Assembly: GCF_010682105.1 (NCBI RefSeq)
Contig: NZ_JAAGWH010000049.1
Coordinates: 62,001 to 126,000, forward strand
Direction: 5' to 3'
From: Modestobacter muralis
Lineage (GTDB): Bacteria; Actinomycetota; Actinomycetes; Mycobacteriales; Geodermatophilaceae
Length of the DNA stretch: 64,000 bases
The first letter of the stretch is position 1. Each line of letters starts with the position of its first letter. A program made the position numbers and the translations under genes. This document shows positions 48,918 to 57,100 of the stretch, piece after piece. A model generated the notes under the pieces. The model saw only the letters and a program-made list of their open reading frames with translations, was not told the DNA's origin and did no database searches.

Positions 48918-50984
48918 GTGTCCGAACCGACGGAGACCGGCCACACCGTCGCCGGCGAGGGCGGCGGTCACCGGGCCGCGCCCGCCCCGGCCGCCGCACC
49001 GCACGCCGTCCCTCCCCGCCGGGCACGCCGCCGGCAGGCCGCCGAGCCCACCTCGTCCACCGCGCCGGTCGTCCCGGCCGAGCCCCTGGGGTCGGTCGAG
49101 CCGGCCGAGCCGGCCGGGTCCGCCGCCCTCCCGCCGGCCGCGGCCCCGGCGTCCTCCCCCGGTCAGCCGGTGGCCCAGCGGCGCGCCCGGCACCGGGCGG
49201 CCCGGCCGTCGTGGCCGGAGCGGGTGCGGGTCGGACTGCTGTGGCCGGTGCTGGCGGTCCTGGTCGTCGGGCTGGTCGGCGCCCGCATGCTGCGCGGGAT
49301 CCCGCTGCCCGGCGACGGCGACCTGGCGGCCCCGGCCTTCGCGCTCTCCCGGGGCACCACCGACCTCGCCCCGCTGTCCCCCGAGGGACTGGCCGCCGTG
49401 CACGGGGCCGTGCACGCCACGGTCACCCGGGCGTTCGAGCGCCACGCCACCCTCGTCGCCGCCGAGCGCGAGCTGCTGCTGGTCGTCCTGGTGCTCAGCG
49501 CCGTCCTGCTGTGGCGCACCGCCCGCCGGCTCGGGGTCCCCGACGCCGGGTGCGCGCTCGCGGTGCTCGCCTTCGGTGCCCTGCCGGGGCTGGTCCCGCT
49601 GCACGCCGTGGCGTCCCCGGCGGCCCTGGCGGTGCCGTGGCTGCTGCTGGTCGCGTGGCTGTTGACCAGCTGGCTGCGTCCGGCCGGTGACCACGAGCCG
49701 GCCGGCTCCCTCCGCGGCCGGGTGCCGGTGGCGGTCGGGCTCCTCGCCGCCGCCGCCGTCGTCCTCGCCGTGCTGCTCGCCCCCGACGTGCTGCTCTTCC
49801 TGGTCGCCGGACTGGCCGCTGCGGCCGCCGGCCGGGGCGACCCCGCGCGGCGGGCCGCGGCCGCCGCCGGTGGGGTGCTGCTGCTGACCGGCGGGCGGGC
49901 GCTCGTCGAGCGCTGGGCACCCGAGGCCGCCGATCCGGCCCGCTGGGGCGCCGACCGCACCGGCGTGCTGGTGACCAGCGGCGTGCTGCTCCTCGTGGGC
50001 GTGCTGGCCGCCGTCCTGCTGCCCCGGTGGCGCCCGCTGGGCGTCGCGCTGGCCGCCGTGGCGCTGCTGTCGGTCGCACCGCCCTCGCAACGGGTCTCCG
50101 CGCTGCTGCTGAGCCTGCCGCTGGCTGCTCTGCTGGTGGGCGCGCTCGGCGCGCTGGCCGCCGCGCGCCTGCCCCGGTCGGTGCTGGCGCGGCCTCGGAC
50201 CCGGCTGGTCGCCGGGCTGGCCGGGGCGGTCGCGCTGGTCGTCGTGGCCGCGGTCGCTGCGAGCGCTGTGTCGCGGACGCCGCGCAGCGACTTCGGGGCC
50301 ACGGCCGACGCGCAGCTGGTCGACTGGCTGGGCGGGCAGCTGCCCGACGAGGCCGTCGTCACCGCCGACCCCGCGCTCACCGCGCAGCTGGTGCACGCCG
50401 GCGCCGACCCCGACCGGGTGCTGCCCGGCACCGAGCTCCCGGTGCCCGCCTCGACCGGCCCCACCGCCCCGGTCCTGCAGGTCACCTCCGGCGCGGCCCC
50501 GGCCGCGGGCACGCCGGTCGCCCGGTTCGGCCCCAGCGGCGAGCTGACCGTCACCGACCCGCAGGCGGTCGCCCCGACACCGGAGCAGCTGGACACCCGC
50601 CGGCAGCTGGGCACGGCGCTGCTGGCCAACCCGACCAACCGGTTCCCCGCCGCCGACGCCGCCCTGCTGACCGAGGGCCGGGTCGACCCCCGACTGCTGA
50701 CGCTGCTGGCCGGCATCGGCGCGCAGTACGGCGTCGGCGTGGAGTCGCTGCCCGCCGTCCCGGGCGAGCCGGCCGACGCCCCGGTGCGGCAGGCGGTCGT
50801 CACCACCGTCGGCGGGACGTCGCTGGCCGCCGACCCGGCCGCCGCCGAGCGCTTCCGCGGCTGGCTGGGCGCGCAGAAGGAGCCCTACGTCCCCGACCGG
50901 ATCAGCGAGGTGCCCGGTGGGCTGCTGATCGGGTACGACCTGGTCCGGGACCCGGACGCGCTCGTCACCGCGCCCCGGCGTTGA
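48918..50984 (+). CDS. Polytopic membrane protein of unknown function
   Basis: 688 residues. A disordered Ala/Pro/basic N-terminus of about 90 residues is followed by about ten transmembrane helices (residues about 100-455) and a soluble C-terminal domain of about 230 residues with DAQLVDWLGGQLPDEAVVTADPALTAQLVHAG and GTALLANPTNRFPA. The soluble domain looks like an extracytoplasmic moiety seen in some actinobacterial glycosyltransferase-like proteins, but no catalytic motif is evident. I do not assign a function. GTG 48918 has GGAGGAGG upstream. It stands between a terminator and the DUF4397 gene. Confidence 0.68.
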   Translation: MSEPTETGHTVAGEGGGHRAAPAPAAAPHAVPPRRARRRQAAEPTSSTAPVVPAEPLGSVEPAEPAGSAALPPAAAPASSPGQPVAQRRARHRAARPSWPERVRVGLLWPVLAVLVVGLVGARMLRGIPLPGDGDLAAPAFALSRGTTDLAPLSPEGLAAVHGAVHATVTRAFERHATLVAAERELLLVVLVLSAVLLWRTARRLGVPDAGCALAVLAFGALPGLVPLHAVASPAALAVPWLLLVAWLLTSWLRPAGDHEPAGSLRGRVPVAVGLLAAAAVVLAVLLAPDVLLFLVAGLAAAAAGRGDPARRAAAAAGGVLLLTGGRALVERWAPEAADPARWGADRTGVLVTSGVLLLVGVLAAVLLPRWRPLGVALAAVALLSVAPPSQRVSALLLSLPLAALLVGALGALAAARLPRSVLARPRTRLVAGLAGAVALVVVAAVAASAVSRTPRSDFGATADAQLVDWLGGQLPDEAVVTADPALTAQLVHAGADPDRVLPGTELPVPASTGPTAPVLQVTSGAAPAAGTPVARFGPSGELTVTDPQAVAPTPEQLDTRRQLGTALLANPTNRFPAADAALLTEGRVDPRLLTLLAGIGAQYGVGVESLPAVPGEPADAPVRQAVVTTVGGTSLAADPAAAERFRGWLGAQKEPYVPDRISEVPGGLLIGYDLVRDPDALVTAPRR

Positions 50985-51078
50985 TCACCCTGCGTCGATG
51001 AACGCGGACTCGGCGTGCAGGAAGCCGGTCACTGGGGTACACCGGGACCAGACCGACCACCGTGATCGAAGGAGCTCC

Positions 51079-51945
51079 ATGTCCCGGCTCACCCGAGTTC
51101 CCCTGCTCGCGATGCTGTGCGCGGGGCTCTGCGCTCTCGGACTCCCGGCCGCCTCGGCAGCTCCGGCCGTCGCAGCCGACACCGGTCTGGTCCGGATGAT
51201 GCACCTGTCCCCGGACACGCCCTCGGTCGACGCCTACATCGACTCGGTGTCCTCGCCCGGCACCGGCGTCGTGCTCCCCGGGGTCAGCTACGGCGACGTC
51301 TCCGCCTACCAGACGGTCCCGGCCGGCACGTACACGGTGAGCGCGCGGGGCGCCGGTGCCGACCCGGCGAGCCCGCCGGTGCTGGCCACCACCGTCACGG
51401 TCACCGGCGGCACCGCCACCACGATCGCCGGCGTCGGCTACTTCGCCGACCTGGGCTTCGCCGTGCTGCCCGACGACCTCACGCTGCCTGCGTCCGGTCA
51501 GTCCCGCGCCCGGGTCATCAACGCCGCGGCCACCGGGTCGCCGGTCGACCTGTCGCTGGGCACCGACACGTCCCTGGCGCGCGGGCTGTCCTTCGCCGAC
51601 AACACCGACTACGTCGACATCCCCGGCGGCGCCGAGACGCTGAAGGTGGCCCCCGGCAACGGGACGCCCAGCGACCTCCCGGTCGACCTGGCGGCCGGCT
51701 CGGTCTACACGGTGCTGGTGCTCGACCGCAGCAGCGGCGGGCTGTCGGTCACCACCGAGCTGGACGCCGCCAGCCCGGGCGTCGTCCCCGTGGGCGGCGT
51801 CGAGGCCGGTGCCGGTGGCGCGGCCGACGACGGCGCCCCGGCCGGTCCGCTGGCGCTGGCGGGTCTCGCGGTCGGTCTGCTGCTGCTCACCGCGCGCACC
51901 CGGCTCCCCCGCCGCGGGCACGAGCCGCGGCACCTCGCGGCCTGA
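51079..51945 (+). CDS. Secreted DUF4397 protein with C-terminal membrane anchor
   Basis: 288 residues. Signal peptide at residues 1-30 (LLAMLCAGLCALGLPAASA), then two related beta-sandwich repeats of DUF4397: LVRMMHLSPDTPSVDAYID and SRARVINAAATGSPVDLSL. A short linker, one transmembrane helix (LALAGLAVGLLLL) and a basic tail follow. There is no LPxTG-like motif before the helix, so it is probably a membrane-anchored rather than sortase-linked protein. AAGGAG is four bases before ATG 51079. It is followed after five bases by a class F sortase, a pairing common in actinobacteria. Confidence 0.85.
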   Translation: MSRLTRVPLLAMLCAGLCALGLPAASAAPAVAADTGLVRMMHLSPDTPSVDAYIDSVSSPGTGVVLPGVSYGDVSAYQTVPAGTYTVSARGAGADPASPPVLATTVTVTGGTATTIAGVGYFADLGFAVLPDDLTLPASGQSRARVINAAATGSPVDLSLGTDTSLARGLSFADNTDYVDIPGGAETLKVAPGNGTPSDLPVDLAAGSVYTVLVLDRSSGGLSVTTELDAASPGVVPVGGVEAGAGGAADDGAPAGPLALAGLAVGLLLLTARTRLPRRGHEPRHLAA

Positions 51946-51950
51946 CGACC

Positions 51951-52673
51951 GTGCCGGACGGGGCGGCACCGGGCGCTGCCCGGGTGCCCGGCGTCCCGAT
52001 CCGGGCGGACGGCGGAAGACCCGCCGTCCGCCCGTCCCGGGTCGAGGGCCGGCACCGGCGCCCGCCCCGCCGGAGCGTCACCCTGCTGCGTGCGGCGCTC
52101 GCCGCCGTGGCGGTCACCGCCGGCACGGTGACCCTCGTGTCGGCCACCGGTGGCGGGGCCGCCCCGGTGCCGGCGGCCGCTGCGGCGGCCCCGCCCGCGC
52201 CGGTGGTGCTCACCAGCCCGGTCGCGGACACGGTGGCCGAGCCGGTCCAGGTGACCGCCCCGGCGATCGGGCTGGACACCGACCTGGTCGACATCGGCGT
52301 GGACGCCGCCGGGGCGCTGGTGCCGCCGGAGGACTACGGGCAGGCCGGCTGGTTCTCCGCCGGTCCCGCCCCCGGTGACGTGGGCCCCGCGGTGCTGGCC
52401 GGGCACGTCGACAACAAGGCCGGGCCGGCGGTGTTCTTCCGGCTCGAGGAGCTCACCCCGGGCGACGAGGTGCTGGTGACCCGCAGTGACGGCCGGCAGG
52501 TCGCCTTCACCGTCACCGAGGTGGCCGCCTACCCGAAGACGGCCTTCCCGACGACCGAGGTCTACGGCCCGACCACCGGCGCCGAGCTCCGGCTGATCAC
52601 CTGCGGCGGCAACTTCGACCGCAGCCGCCGCAGCTACACCGACAACGTCGTGGTCTACGCCCGCGCCGTCTGA
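51951..52673 (+). CDS. Class F sortase
   Basis: A 240-residue membrane-anchored transpeptidase. A basic, disordered N-terminus and one transmembrane helix (about residues 45-65) precede the catalytic domain, with His in VLAGHVDNKAG, Cys in LRLITCGGNFD and Arg in DRSRRSYTDNVVVYA, spaced as in class F sortases. Its substrate is unknown: no protein in the window has a clear LPxTG-type signal, including the coupled DUF4397 partner. GTG 51951 lies five bases behind the DUF4397 stop. Its own stop abuts the stop of the next, convergent gene (TGATCA). Confidence 0.88.
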   Translation: MPDGAAPGAARVPGVPIRADGGRPAVRPSRVEGRHRRPPRRSVTLLRAALAAVAVTAGTVTLVSATGGGAAPVPAAAAAAPPAPVVLTSPVADTVAEPVQVTAPAIGLDTDLVDIGVDAAGALVPPEDYGQAGWFSAGPAPGDVGPAVLAGHVDNKAGPAVFFRLEELTPGDEVLVTRSDGRQVAFTVTEVAAYPKTAFPTTEVYGPTTGAELRLITCGGNFDRSRRSYTDNVVVYARAV

Positions 52674-53000
52674 TCAGTGGCGGCGGTCCCGGTTGCGCCA
52701 GCAGGCGGTGTGCCAGTGCCGGCGCCAGTCCGCCGAGGACTCGGTGTCCCACGGCTCGAGGTCGGAGTCGCGGGCGTAGGCCGGCCAGGCGACCACGTGC
52801 GGGACGCCCGGGCGGATCTCCTGGTCGCAGCCGGGGCAGCGGTAGGTCTTGTCGCTGCCGGACCCGGTGAGCGGCCGCACGACCCAGTCGCCGTCCCCGG
52901 CCTGCTCGATGGGCTGCACCGGACGGCGGGACGGCGAGGACCCGGCGGCCGGACGGCGGTCGTCCCGGCGGTCGCCCCGGTTCCCGCCCCGACGGCCCAC
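52674..53000 (-). CDS. Small zinc-knuckle protein (annotated 'ATP/GTP-binding protein' in Streptomyces)
   Basis: 108 residues. A basic Gly/Arg-rich N-terminus (GRRGGNRGDRRDDRR) leads to QAGDGDWVVRPLTGSGS and a likely zinc site: YRCPGCDQEI, then HVVAWP and RRHWHTACW (Cys2 with His/Cys). The family is common next to nucS in actinobacteria and has no proven function; nucleic-acid binding would fit. The start GTG 53000 is only moderately certain. A strong ribosome site, GGAGGAGG, instead serves a GTG at 53109 in another frame that ends at 53005, four bases ahead of this start. Confidence 0.65.
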   Translation of the reverse strand: MGRRGGNRGDRRDDRRPAAGSSPSRRPVQPIEQAGDGDWVVRPLTGSGSDKTYRCPGCDQEIRPGVPHVVAWPAYARDSDLEPWDTESSADWRRHWHTACWRNRDRRH

Positions 53001-53004
53001 GCCG

Positions 53005-53109
53005 CTACCGGGTCCGGTCGCGGGACCCGCGACCGGCCGTGCCGTCGAGAGGGCCGGCGGTGGGGGCGGCCAGCCCGCTGTGGCCGACCCCGGTCGGTGC
53101 TCCGTCCAC
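53005..53109 (-). CDS. Possible 34-codon leader ORF upstream of the zinc-knuckle gene
   Basis: GTG 53109 follows GGAGGAGG by four bases, the best ribosome site in this gap. It encodes a Gly/Thr/Arg-rich 34-residue peptide and stops at TAG 53007-53005, four bases before GTG 53000. It may be a translational-coupling leader, or the true N-terminus broken by a frameshift. Confidence 0.3.
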   Translation of the reverse strand: MDGAPTGVGHSGLAAPTAGPLDGTAGRGSRDRTR

Positions 53110-53197
53110 GCGCCCTCCTCCGGCCTCAGGTGGTCCGGGGCAGTCTCCCACCCGGCCGATCTCCCGCCCCCGCTGCCGGGGGCAGCGGGGGCCTGCG

Positions 53198-53869
53198 TCA
53201 GAAGAGGCGGGCGGAGGGGTCGTCGGTGCCCTTGAGGACGGCGTAGTCGACGGTCACGCAGTCGATGCCCCGGTCGGCGGCCAGCACCCGGGCCTGCGGC
53301 TTGATCTCCTGCGCGGCGAACACGCCCTTGACCGGAGCCAGCCGCGGGTCGCGGTTGAGCAGCTCCAGGTAGCGGGTCAGCTGCTCCACGCCGTCGATCT
53401 CCCCGCGGCGCTTGATCTCCACCGCCACGGTGGCGCCCCCGGCGTCCCGGCACAGCAGGTCGACCGGGCCGATGGCGGTCGGGTACTCCCGGCGCACCAG
53501 CGACCAGCCCGCGCCGAAGGTCTCCACGTGCAGGGCCAGCAGCCGCTGCAGGTCGGCCTCGACGCCGTCCTTCTGCAGGCCCGGGTCGACGCCGAGCTCG
53601 TGCCGGTGGTCGTGCAGGACCTCGTCGATGGTGATGACGAGCTGCTCGCCGGCCTTGTTGGTCACCGTCCAGGTGCCCGAGCCGTCGGCGAGCTCCTCCT
53701 TGAGCGAGCACGGCGGGCTCATCCAGTTCAACGGCTTGTAGGCGCGGTCGTCGGCGTGGATGGACACCGAGCCGTCGGCCTTGACCAGCAGCAGCCGGGT
53801 GGCGAGCGGGAGATGGGCGGTGAGCCGCCCGATGTAGTCCACGGAGCAGCGGGCAATGACCAGGCGCAC
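53198..53869 (-). CDS. nucS: Mismatch-specific endonuclease NucS/EndoMS
   Basis: Cuts both strands at G-T, G-G and T-T mismatches and replaces MutS/MutL repair in Actinobacteria. The 223-residue protein has the N-terminal beta domain ([25 protein letters not shown]) and the RecB-like nuclease domain with [27 protein letters not shown] shortened in motif DLLCRD...EIKRRG (catalytic Asp, Glu, Lys) and QLTRYLELL. It ends in ARLF, which resembles the beta-clamp-binding tail of the family. GTG 53869 is eight bases after TAGCGT, a leaderless-type -10. Confidence 0.95.
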   Translation of the reverse strand: MRLVIARCSVDYIGRLTAHLPLATRLLLVKADGSVSIHADDRAYKPLNWMSPPCSLKEELADGSGTWTVTNKAGEQLVITIDEVLHDHRHELGVDPGLQKDGVEADLQRLLALHVETFGAGWSLVRREYPTAIGPVDLLCRDAGGATVAVEIKRRGEIDGVEQLTRYLELLNRDPRLAPVKGVFAAQEIKPQARVLAADRGIDCVTVDYAVLKGTDDPSARLF

Positions 53870-53877
53870 GAGGTGGG

Positions 53878-53883
53878 ACGCTA
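53878..53883 (-). promoter_or_regulatory. Leaderless-type -10 (TAGCGT) for nucS
   Basis: Minus-strand TAGCGT, eight bases before GTG 53869. The divergent lipoprotein starts at 53890, so both promoters share about 20 bp or the lipoprotein promoter lies inside nucS. Confidence 0.5.
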
Positions 53884-53889
53884 CCCGGC

Positions 53890-54771
53890 ATGAGCCGTGC
53901 CCAGCCCGACGCGTCGGCCGCGCGACCCGGCCGGGCCCTGGGCCTGTTGCTCGCCGGGCTCCTGCTGGCCGCCTGCGCCGGCACCCGCACCAGCGGTCCC
54001 GGTGACGCCCCGCCGGACGCCGCTGCCCCGGACCCGGTCGACCCCGGCACCGTCGTCGTCCAGGTCTCCTCCGTCGGCGGGTACACCAGCGCCGAGGAGC
54101 TCCACGGTCGCCTGCCCCCGGTGACCGTGTACGCCGACGGCCGGGTGATCAGCCCGGGGCCGGTCGCGCTCGTGTACCCGGCGTTCGCCTGGCCCGGGCT
54201 GACGGTGACGCAGCTCGACCCCGGCCGGCTCCCCGACCTCGTCGACCGGGCGCTCGCCGCGGGCGTCGGCGAGGACCACGACCTCGGCCCGACGGGCGTG
54301 ACCGACGCCCCCAGCACCCGGTTCACCGTGCTGACCGACGGCGGCACCGTCGTCCGGGAGGTGGACGCTCTCCAGGAGGGGCTCGGGTCGCCCATGCTCA
54401 GCGAGCAGCAGCGAGCGGACCGGCAACGGCTCGCCGCGCTGGCCGAGGAGCTGGCCGGTCTGGCCGACCCCGCGCAGCCCTGGTCGCCGAGCGCCGTGGC
54501 GGTGCTGGCGCACCCGTACACCGAGGGCCTGCTCGGACCCGGCGGTGCGCCGCTCGACCTCCCGGAGGTCGCGTGGACCGGACCCGACCTCCCCGGCGAG
54601 CCGCTGGGCGCCGGTCTCGGCTGCGTGGTCGCGCCGGTGGAGGAGGTCCGGGCCGCCGCCTCGGGCGCCAGCACGGCGACCCCGTGGACGACGCCGGACG
54701 GTGCCCGCTGGTCGCTGACCTTCCGGCCGCTGCTGCCGCACGAGTCCGGCTGCGCGGACCTCACCGGGTGA
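53890..54771 (+). CDS. Putative lipoprotein of unknown function
   Basis: 293 residues with a lipoprotein signal ([16 protein letters not shown], lipid Cys at about residue 29). The rest is a soluble, all-around acidic domain ([34 protein letters not shown] in part: [14 protein letters not shown]) without a motif I recognise; two more Cys (LGCVV, SGCADL) near the end may form a disulfide. Its stop overlaps the start of the DUF2071 gene as GTGA. The gene starts 20 bp from divergent nucS. Confidence 0.72.
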   Translation: MSRAQPDASAARPGRALGLLLAGLLLAACAGTRTSGPGDAPPDAAAPDPVDPGTVVVQVSSVGGYTSAEELHGRLPPVTVYADGRVISPGPVALVYPAFAWPGLTVTQLDPGRLPDLVDRALAAGVGEDHDLGPTGVTDAPSTRFTVLTDGGTVVREVDALQEGLGSPMLSEQQRADRQRLAALAEELAGLADPAQPWSPSAVAVLAHPYTEGLLGPGGAPLDLPEVAWTGPDLPGEPLGAGLGCVVAPVEEVRAAASGASTATPWTTPDGARWSLTFRPLLPHESGCADLTG

Positions 54772-55562
54772 GTGGGGACCGGGCAGGGCAGGCTGGGCCG
54801 GTGGCCGACCCCGAAGAGCTGACCCCCACCGCGCCGCGGCCGGCGGGGCGGACCGTCTTCACCCAGAGCTGGCGGGACCTGGCGTTCCTGCACTGGGCGG
54901 TCGACCCGGCGCTGGTCGCGCCGCTGCTGCCGGCCGGCACCACCCCCGACCTGCTCGACGGCGTGACCTACGTCGGGCTGATCCCCTTCCGGATGCACCG
55001 GATCGGCTTCCTCGGCGCACCGGGCCTGCCCTACCTCGGGTCGTTCCCGGAGACCAACGTGCGGCTGTACTCGGTCGACGCGCTGGGCCGCCGCGGCGTC
55101 GTCTTCCGCTCGCTGGAAGCCAGCCGGCTGCTGCCGGTGCTCGCCGCCCGCTGGGTCGCCCGACTGCCCTACACCTGGGCCGGCATGGACGTCACCCGGG
55201 ACGGCGACCAGGTCAGCTACACGTCCGCGCGCCGCTGGCCCGGCCCGCGCGGCGCGCACAGCCGCGTGCGGGTGCAGGTCGGCGAGCGGCTGCCCGGCGG
55301 TGACCCGCTGGGGACCTTCCTCACCGCGCGCTGGGGGCTGCACCGCCCCGGCCGACGCGGGCCGGTCTACTGGCCCAACGAGCACGACGAGTGGCCGCTG
55401 CACCGGGCCGAGCTGCTCGAGCTGGACGAGTCGCTGCTGGCCGCGGCCGGGCTGCCGGGCGTCACCGGGGCGCCGGACAGCGTGCTGTTCTCCGCCGGGG
55501 TCGCGGTGCGGTTCGGGCCGCCGGTGACGTGGCCGGCCGCACGTGGTCGACTCAGGTCATGA
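54768..55562 (+). CDS. DUF2071 (YqjF-like) protein
   Basis: 264 residues. FTQSWRDLAFLHWAVDPALVAPLLPAG and GVTYVGLIPFRM, then NVRLYSVDALGRRGVVFRSLEASR, are the conserved parts of DUF2071/YqjF, a family of unknown role related to acetoacetate decarboxylase-like folds. GTG 54768 overlaps the lipoprotein stop (GTGA), and its own stop overlaps the next start (ATGA), so three genes of unlike kind are translationally coupled. GTG 54801 is an alternative start. Confidence 0.82.
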   Translation: MSGDRAGQAGPVADPEELTPTAPRPAGRTVFTQSWRDLAFLHWAVDPALVAPLLPAGTTPDLLDGVTYVGLIPFRMHRIGFLGAPGLPYLGSFPETNVRLYSVDALGRRGVVFRSLEASRLLPVLAARWVARLPYTWAGMDVTRDGDQVSYTSARRWPGPRGAHSRVRVQVGERLPGGDPLGTFLTARWGLHRPGRRGPVYWPNEHDEWPLHRAELLELDESLLAAAGLPGVTGAPDSVLFSAGVAVRFGPPVTWPAARGRLRS

Positions 55563-56602
55563 GCACCCCTCCCGCGGACGCCGTCCGCTTCGGCCTGGTC
55601 GGCTACGGCTTCGGCGGCCGGTACTTCCACGCCCCGTTGATCGCCGCCGCGGCCGAGTGCACGCTGCTGGGCGTGGTGACCCGCTCCGCCGACCGCCGCG
55701 AGCTGCTGGCCCGCGAGCACCCGGGCGCTGCCGCGTTCGACTCCCTGGAGCAGCTGGTCGACGCCGGCGCGGAGGCGGTGGCCATCTCCACGCCCGCCGA
55801 CACCCACAGCGAGCTCACCGACCGCGCCCTGGACCTGGGCCTGGCCGTGGTCTGCGACAAGCCGTTCGCACTGGACGCCGCGGCTGCACGGGCATCGGTG
55901 GAGAAGGCCGAGCGGCTGGGCCTGCCCCTGGCGCCGTACCAGAACCGGCGCTGGGACTCCGACTTCCGCACCGTGCGCGCGCTGGTCACCGACGGCGTCC
56001 TGGGCACCGTCACCCGGTTCGAGTCGCGGTTCGAGCGCTTCACCCCCGAGCCCGGCCCGGCCCCCTCCGGCGGCGGCACCCTGCTGGACTTCGGCAGTCA
56101 CCTCGTCGACCAGGCCCTGGTGCTGCTCGGCCCGGTGGCCACCGTCTACGCCGAGTGGCGGCTGCGCGACAGCGGCCTGGACGACGACGTGCTGGTGGCC
56201 CTGACCCACACCTCCGGCGCGCACTCGCTGCTGGCCGGCAGCTGGAGCGAGGGGGCGCCGGGCTGGCGGTTCCGGGTGACCGGCACGACCGGCAGCTACG
56301 TCGTCGACGGCCCGATGGACGGCCAGGAGGACGCGCTGGTCGCCGGGCAGAGCCCGAGCACCCTCGGCGACGCGTGGGGCGCCGAGCCCGAGGCGCGCTG
56401 GGGCCGGCTGCGCAGCGGTGACACCGGTGCGGTCGTGCCCACGCTCCCCGGCGCCTGGGACACCTTCTACCCGACCTTCGCCGCCGCCGTCCGCGGCCGT
56501 GGCCTGGTCCCGGTCGACGCCCGGGACGCCGTCGCCACCGCCACCGTGCTCGACGCCGCCCGGCGCAGCGCCACCGAGGGCGTCGTCGTCCGCCTCGGCT
56601 GA
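55559..56602 (+). CDS. Gfo/Idh/MocA-family oxidoreductase
   Basis: A 347-residue NAD(P)-dependent sugar or polyol dehydrogenase-type enzyme. The Rossmann motif is FGLVGYGFGGRYFHAP, the cofactor/catalytic motif is VCDKPFALD (the EKP-like motif with Asp for Glu), and NRRWDSDFRTV and DFGSHLVDQAL belong to the C-terminal domain. It resembles YdgJ/YvaA-like scyllo-inositol or glucoside oxidoreductases; the substrate is not predictable. Its ATG overlaps the DUF2071 stop. Confidence 0.9.
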   Translation: MSTPPADAVRFGLVGYGFGGRYFHAPLIAAAAECTLLGVVTRSADRRELLAREHPGAAAFDSLEQLVDAGAEAVAISTPADTHSELTDRALDLGLAVVCDKPFALDAAAARASVEKAERLGLPLAPYQNRRWDSDFRTVRALVTDGVLGTVTRFESRFERFTPEPGPAPSGGGTLLDFGSHLVDQALVLLGPVATVYAEWRLRDSGLDDDVLVALTHTSGAHSLLAGSWSEGAPGWRFRVTGTTGSYVVDGPMDGQEDALVAGQSPSTLGDAWGAEPEARWGRLRSGDTGAVVPTLPGAWDTFYPTFAAAVRGRGLVPVDARDAVATATVLDAARRSATEGVVVRLG

Positions 56603-56605
56603 GGT

Positions 56606-56644
56606 GGAGTGGATCCGTCGCGCTCACGCCGACGGATCCACTCC
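56606..56644 (+). terminator. Hairpin after the oxidoreductase gene
   Basis: Perfect 15-bp inverted repeat, 56606-56620 with 56630-56644, nine-base loop, four bases after the stop. Ends the lipoprotein-DUF2071-oxidoreductase operon. Confidence 0.85.
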
Positions 56645-56718
56645 GCCACAGCGGGCTCACGGGAGTGGCACACTCGGTGAGAGGCGTGGCCGTCGGCCGC
56701 ACCGAGCAGGAGGTCAGC

Positions 56719-57033
56719 ATGCCGATCGACGCCGGGAGCCTCCACTTCGCCGTCGGCCCGGGCATCGCGCTGGTGGCCCTGGCGGTCATCGCCCTCTTCG
56801 CCCGCTGGGCCTTCGGCTCCGGCTCGACGTCCAGGCCGGTCAAGGCCGAGGAGCTCCTCACCCCCGTGGCGACGCTGACCCGGCGGGAGTCCGCGCTGGC
56901 GCTGCGAGCCGTGCTGTCCGACGCCGGCATCCGGTCCACGATCCGGGAGCCCGCCGCACATCGCGCCGACGTGCTGGTCTTCCCCGAAGACCTCGCCCGG
57001 GCCCGCGCGCTAGCGCTCTCCTTCGGCGCCTGA
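56719..57033 (+). CDS. Small membrane-anchored protein of unknown function
   Basis: 104 residues: one N-terminal transmembrane helix (about residues 11-30, GIALVALAVIALFARWAF) and a small cytosolic domain of about 65 residues (EELLTPVATLTRRESALALRAVLSDAGI, VLVFPEDLARARALALSF). The domain looks like the DUF2007-type 'signal-transducing' fold (putative prokaryotic signal-transducing protein), but this is weak. AGGAGG is five bases before ATG 56719. Confidence 0.65.
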   Translation: MPIDAGSLHFAVGPGIALVALAVIALFARWAFGSGSTSRPVKAEELLTPVATLTRRESALALRAVLSDAGIRSTIREPAAHRADVLVFPEDLARARALALSFGA

Positions 57034-57040
57034 CGGAGGA

Positions 57041-57092
57041 CCCCCGCGCCCCCCGGACCTCGCTCCGCTCGGACCGGGTCCCTGCGCGGGGG
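57041..57092. terminator. Long imperfect hairpin between convergent genes
   Basis: 57041-57049 pairs with 57084-57092; an inner CCCGG/CCGGG pair extends it. It lies between the small membrane protein (+) and murA (-). Confidence 0.55.
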
Positions 57093-57100
57093 CCGACGAC

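Noticed and set aside
51850-51945. Sortase sorting signal at the DUF4397 C-terminus
   Set aside because: A helix and basic tail are present but no LPxTG-like pentapeptide precedes them.
53890-53900. A -10 element for the lipoprotein gene in the 20-bp spacer shared with nucS
   Set aside because: The plus strand there does not give TANNNT at a leaderless distance; its promoter must lie inside nucS or elsewhere.
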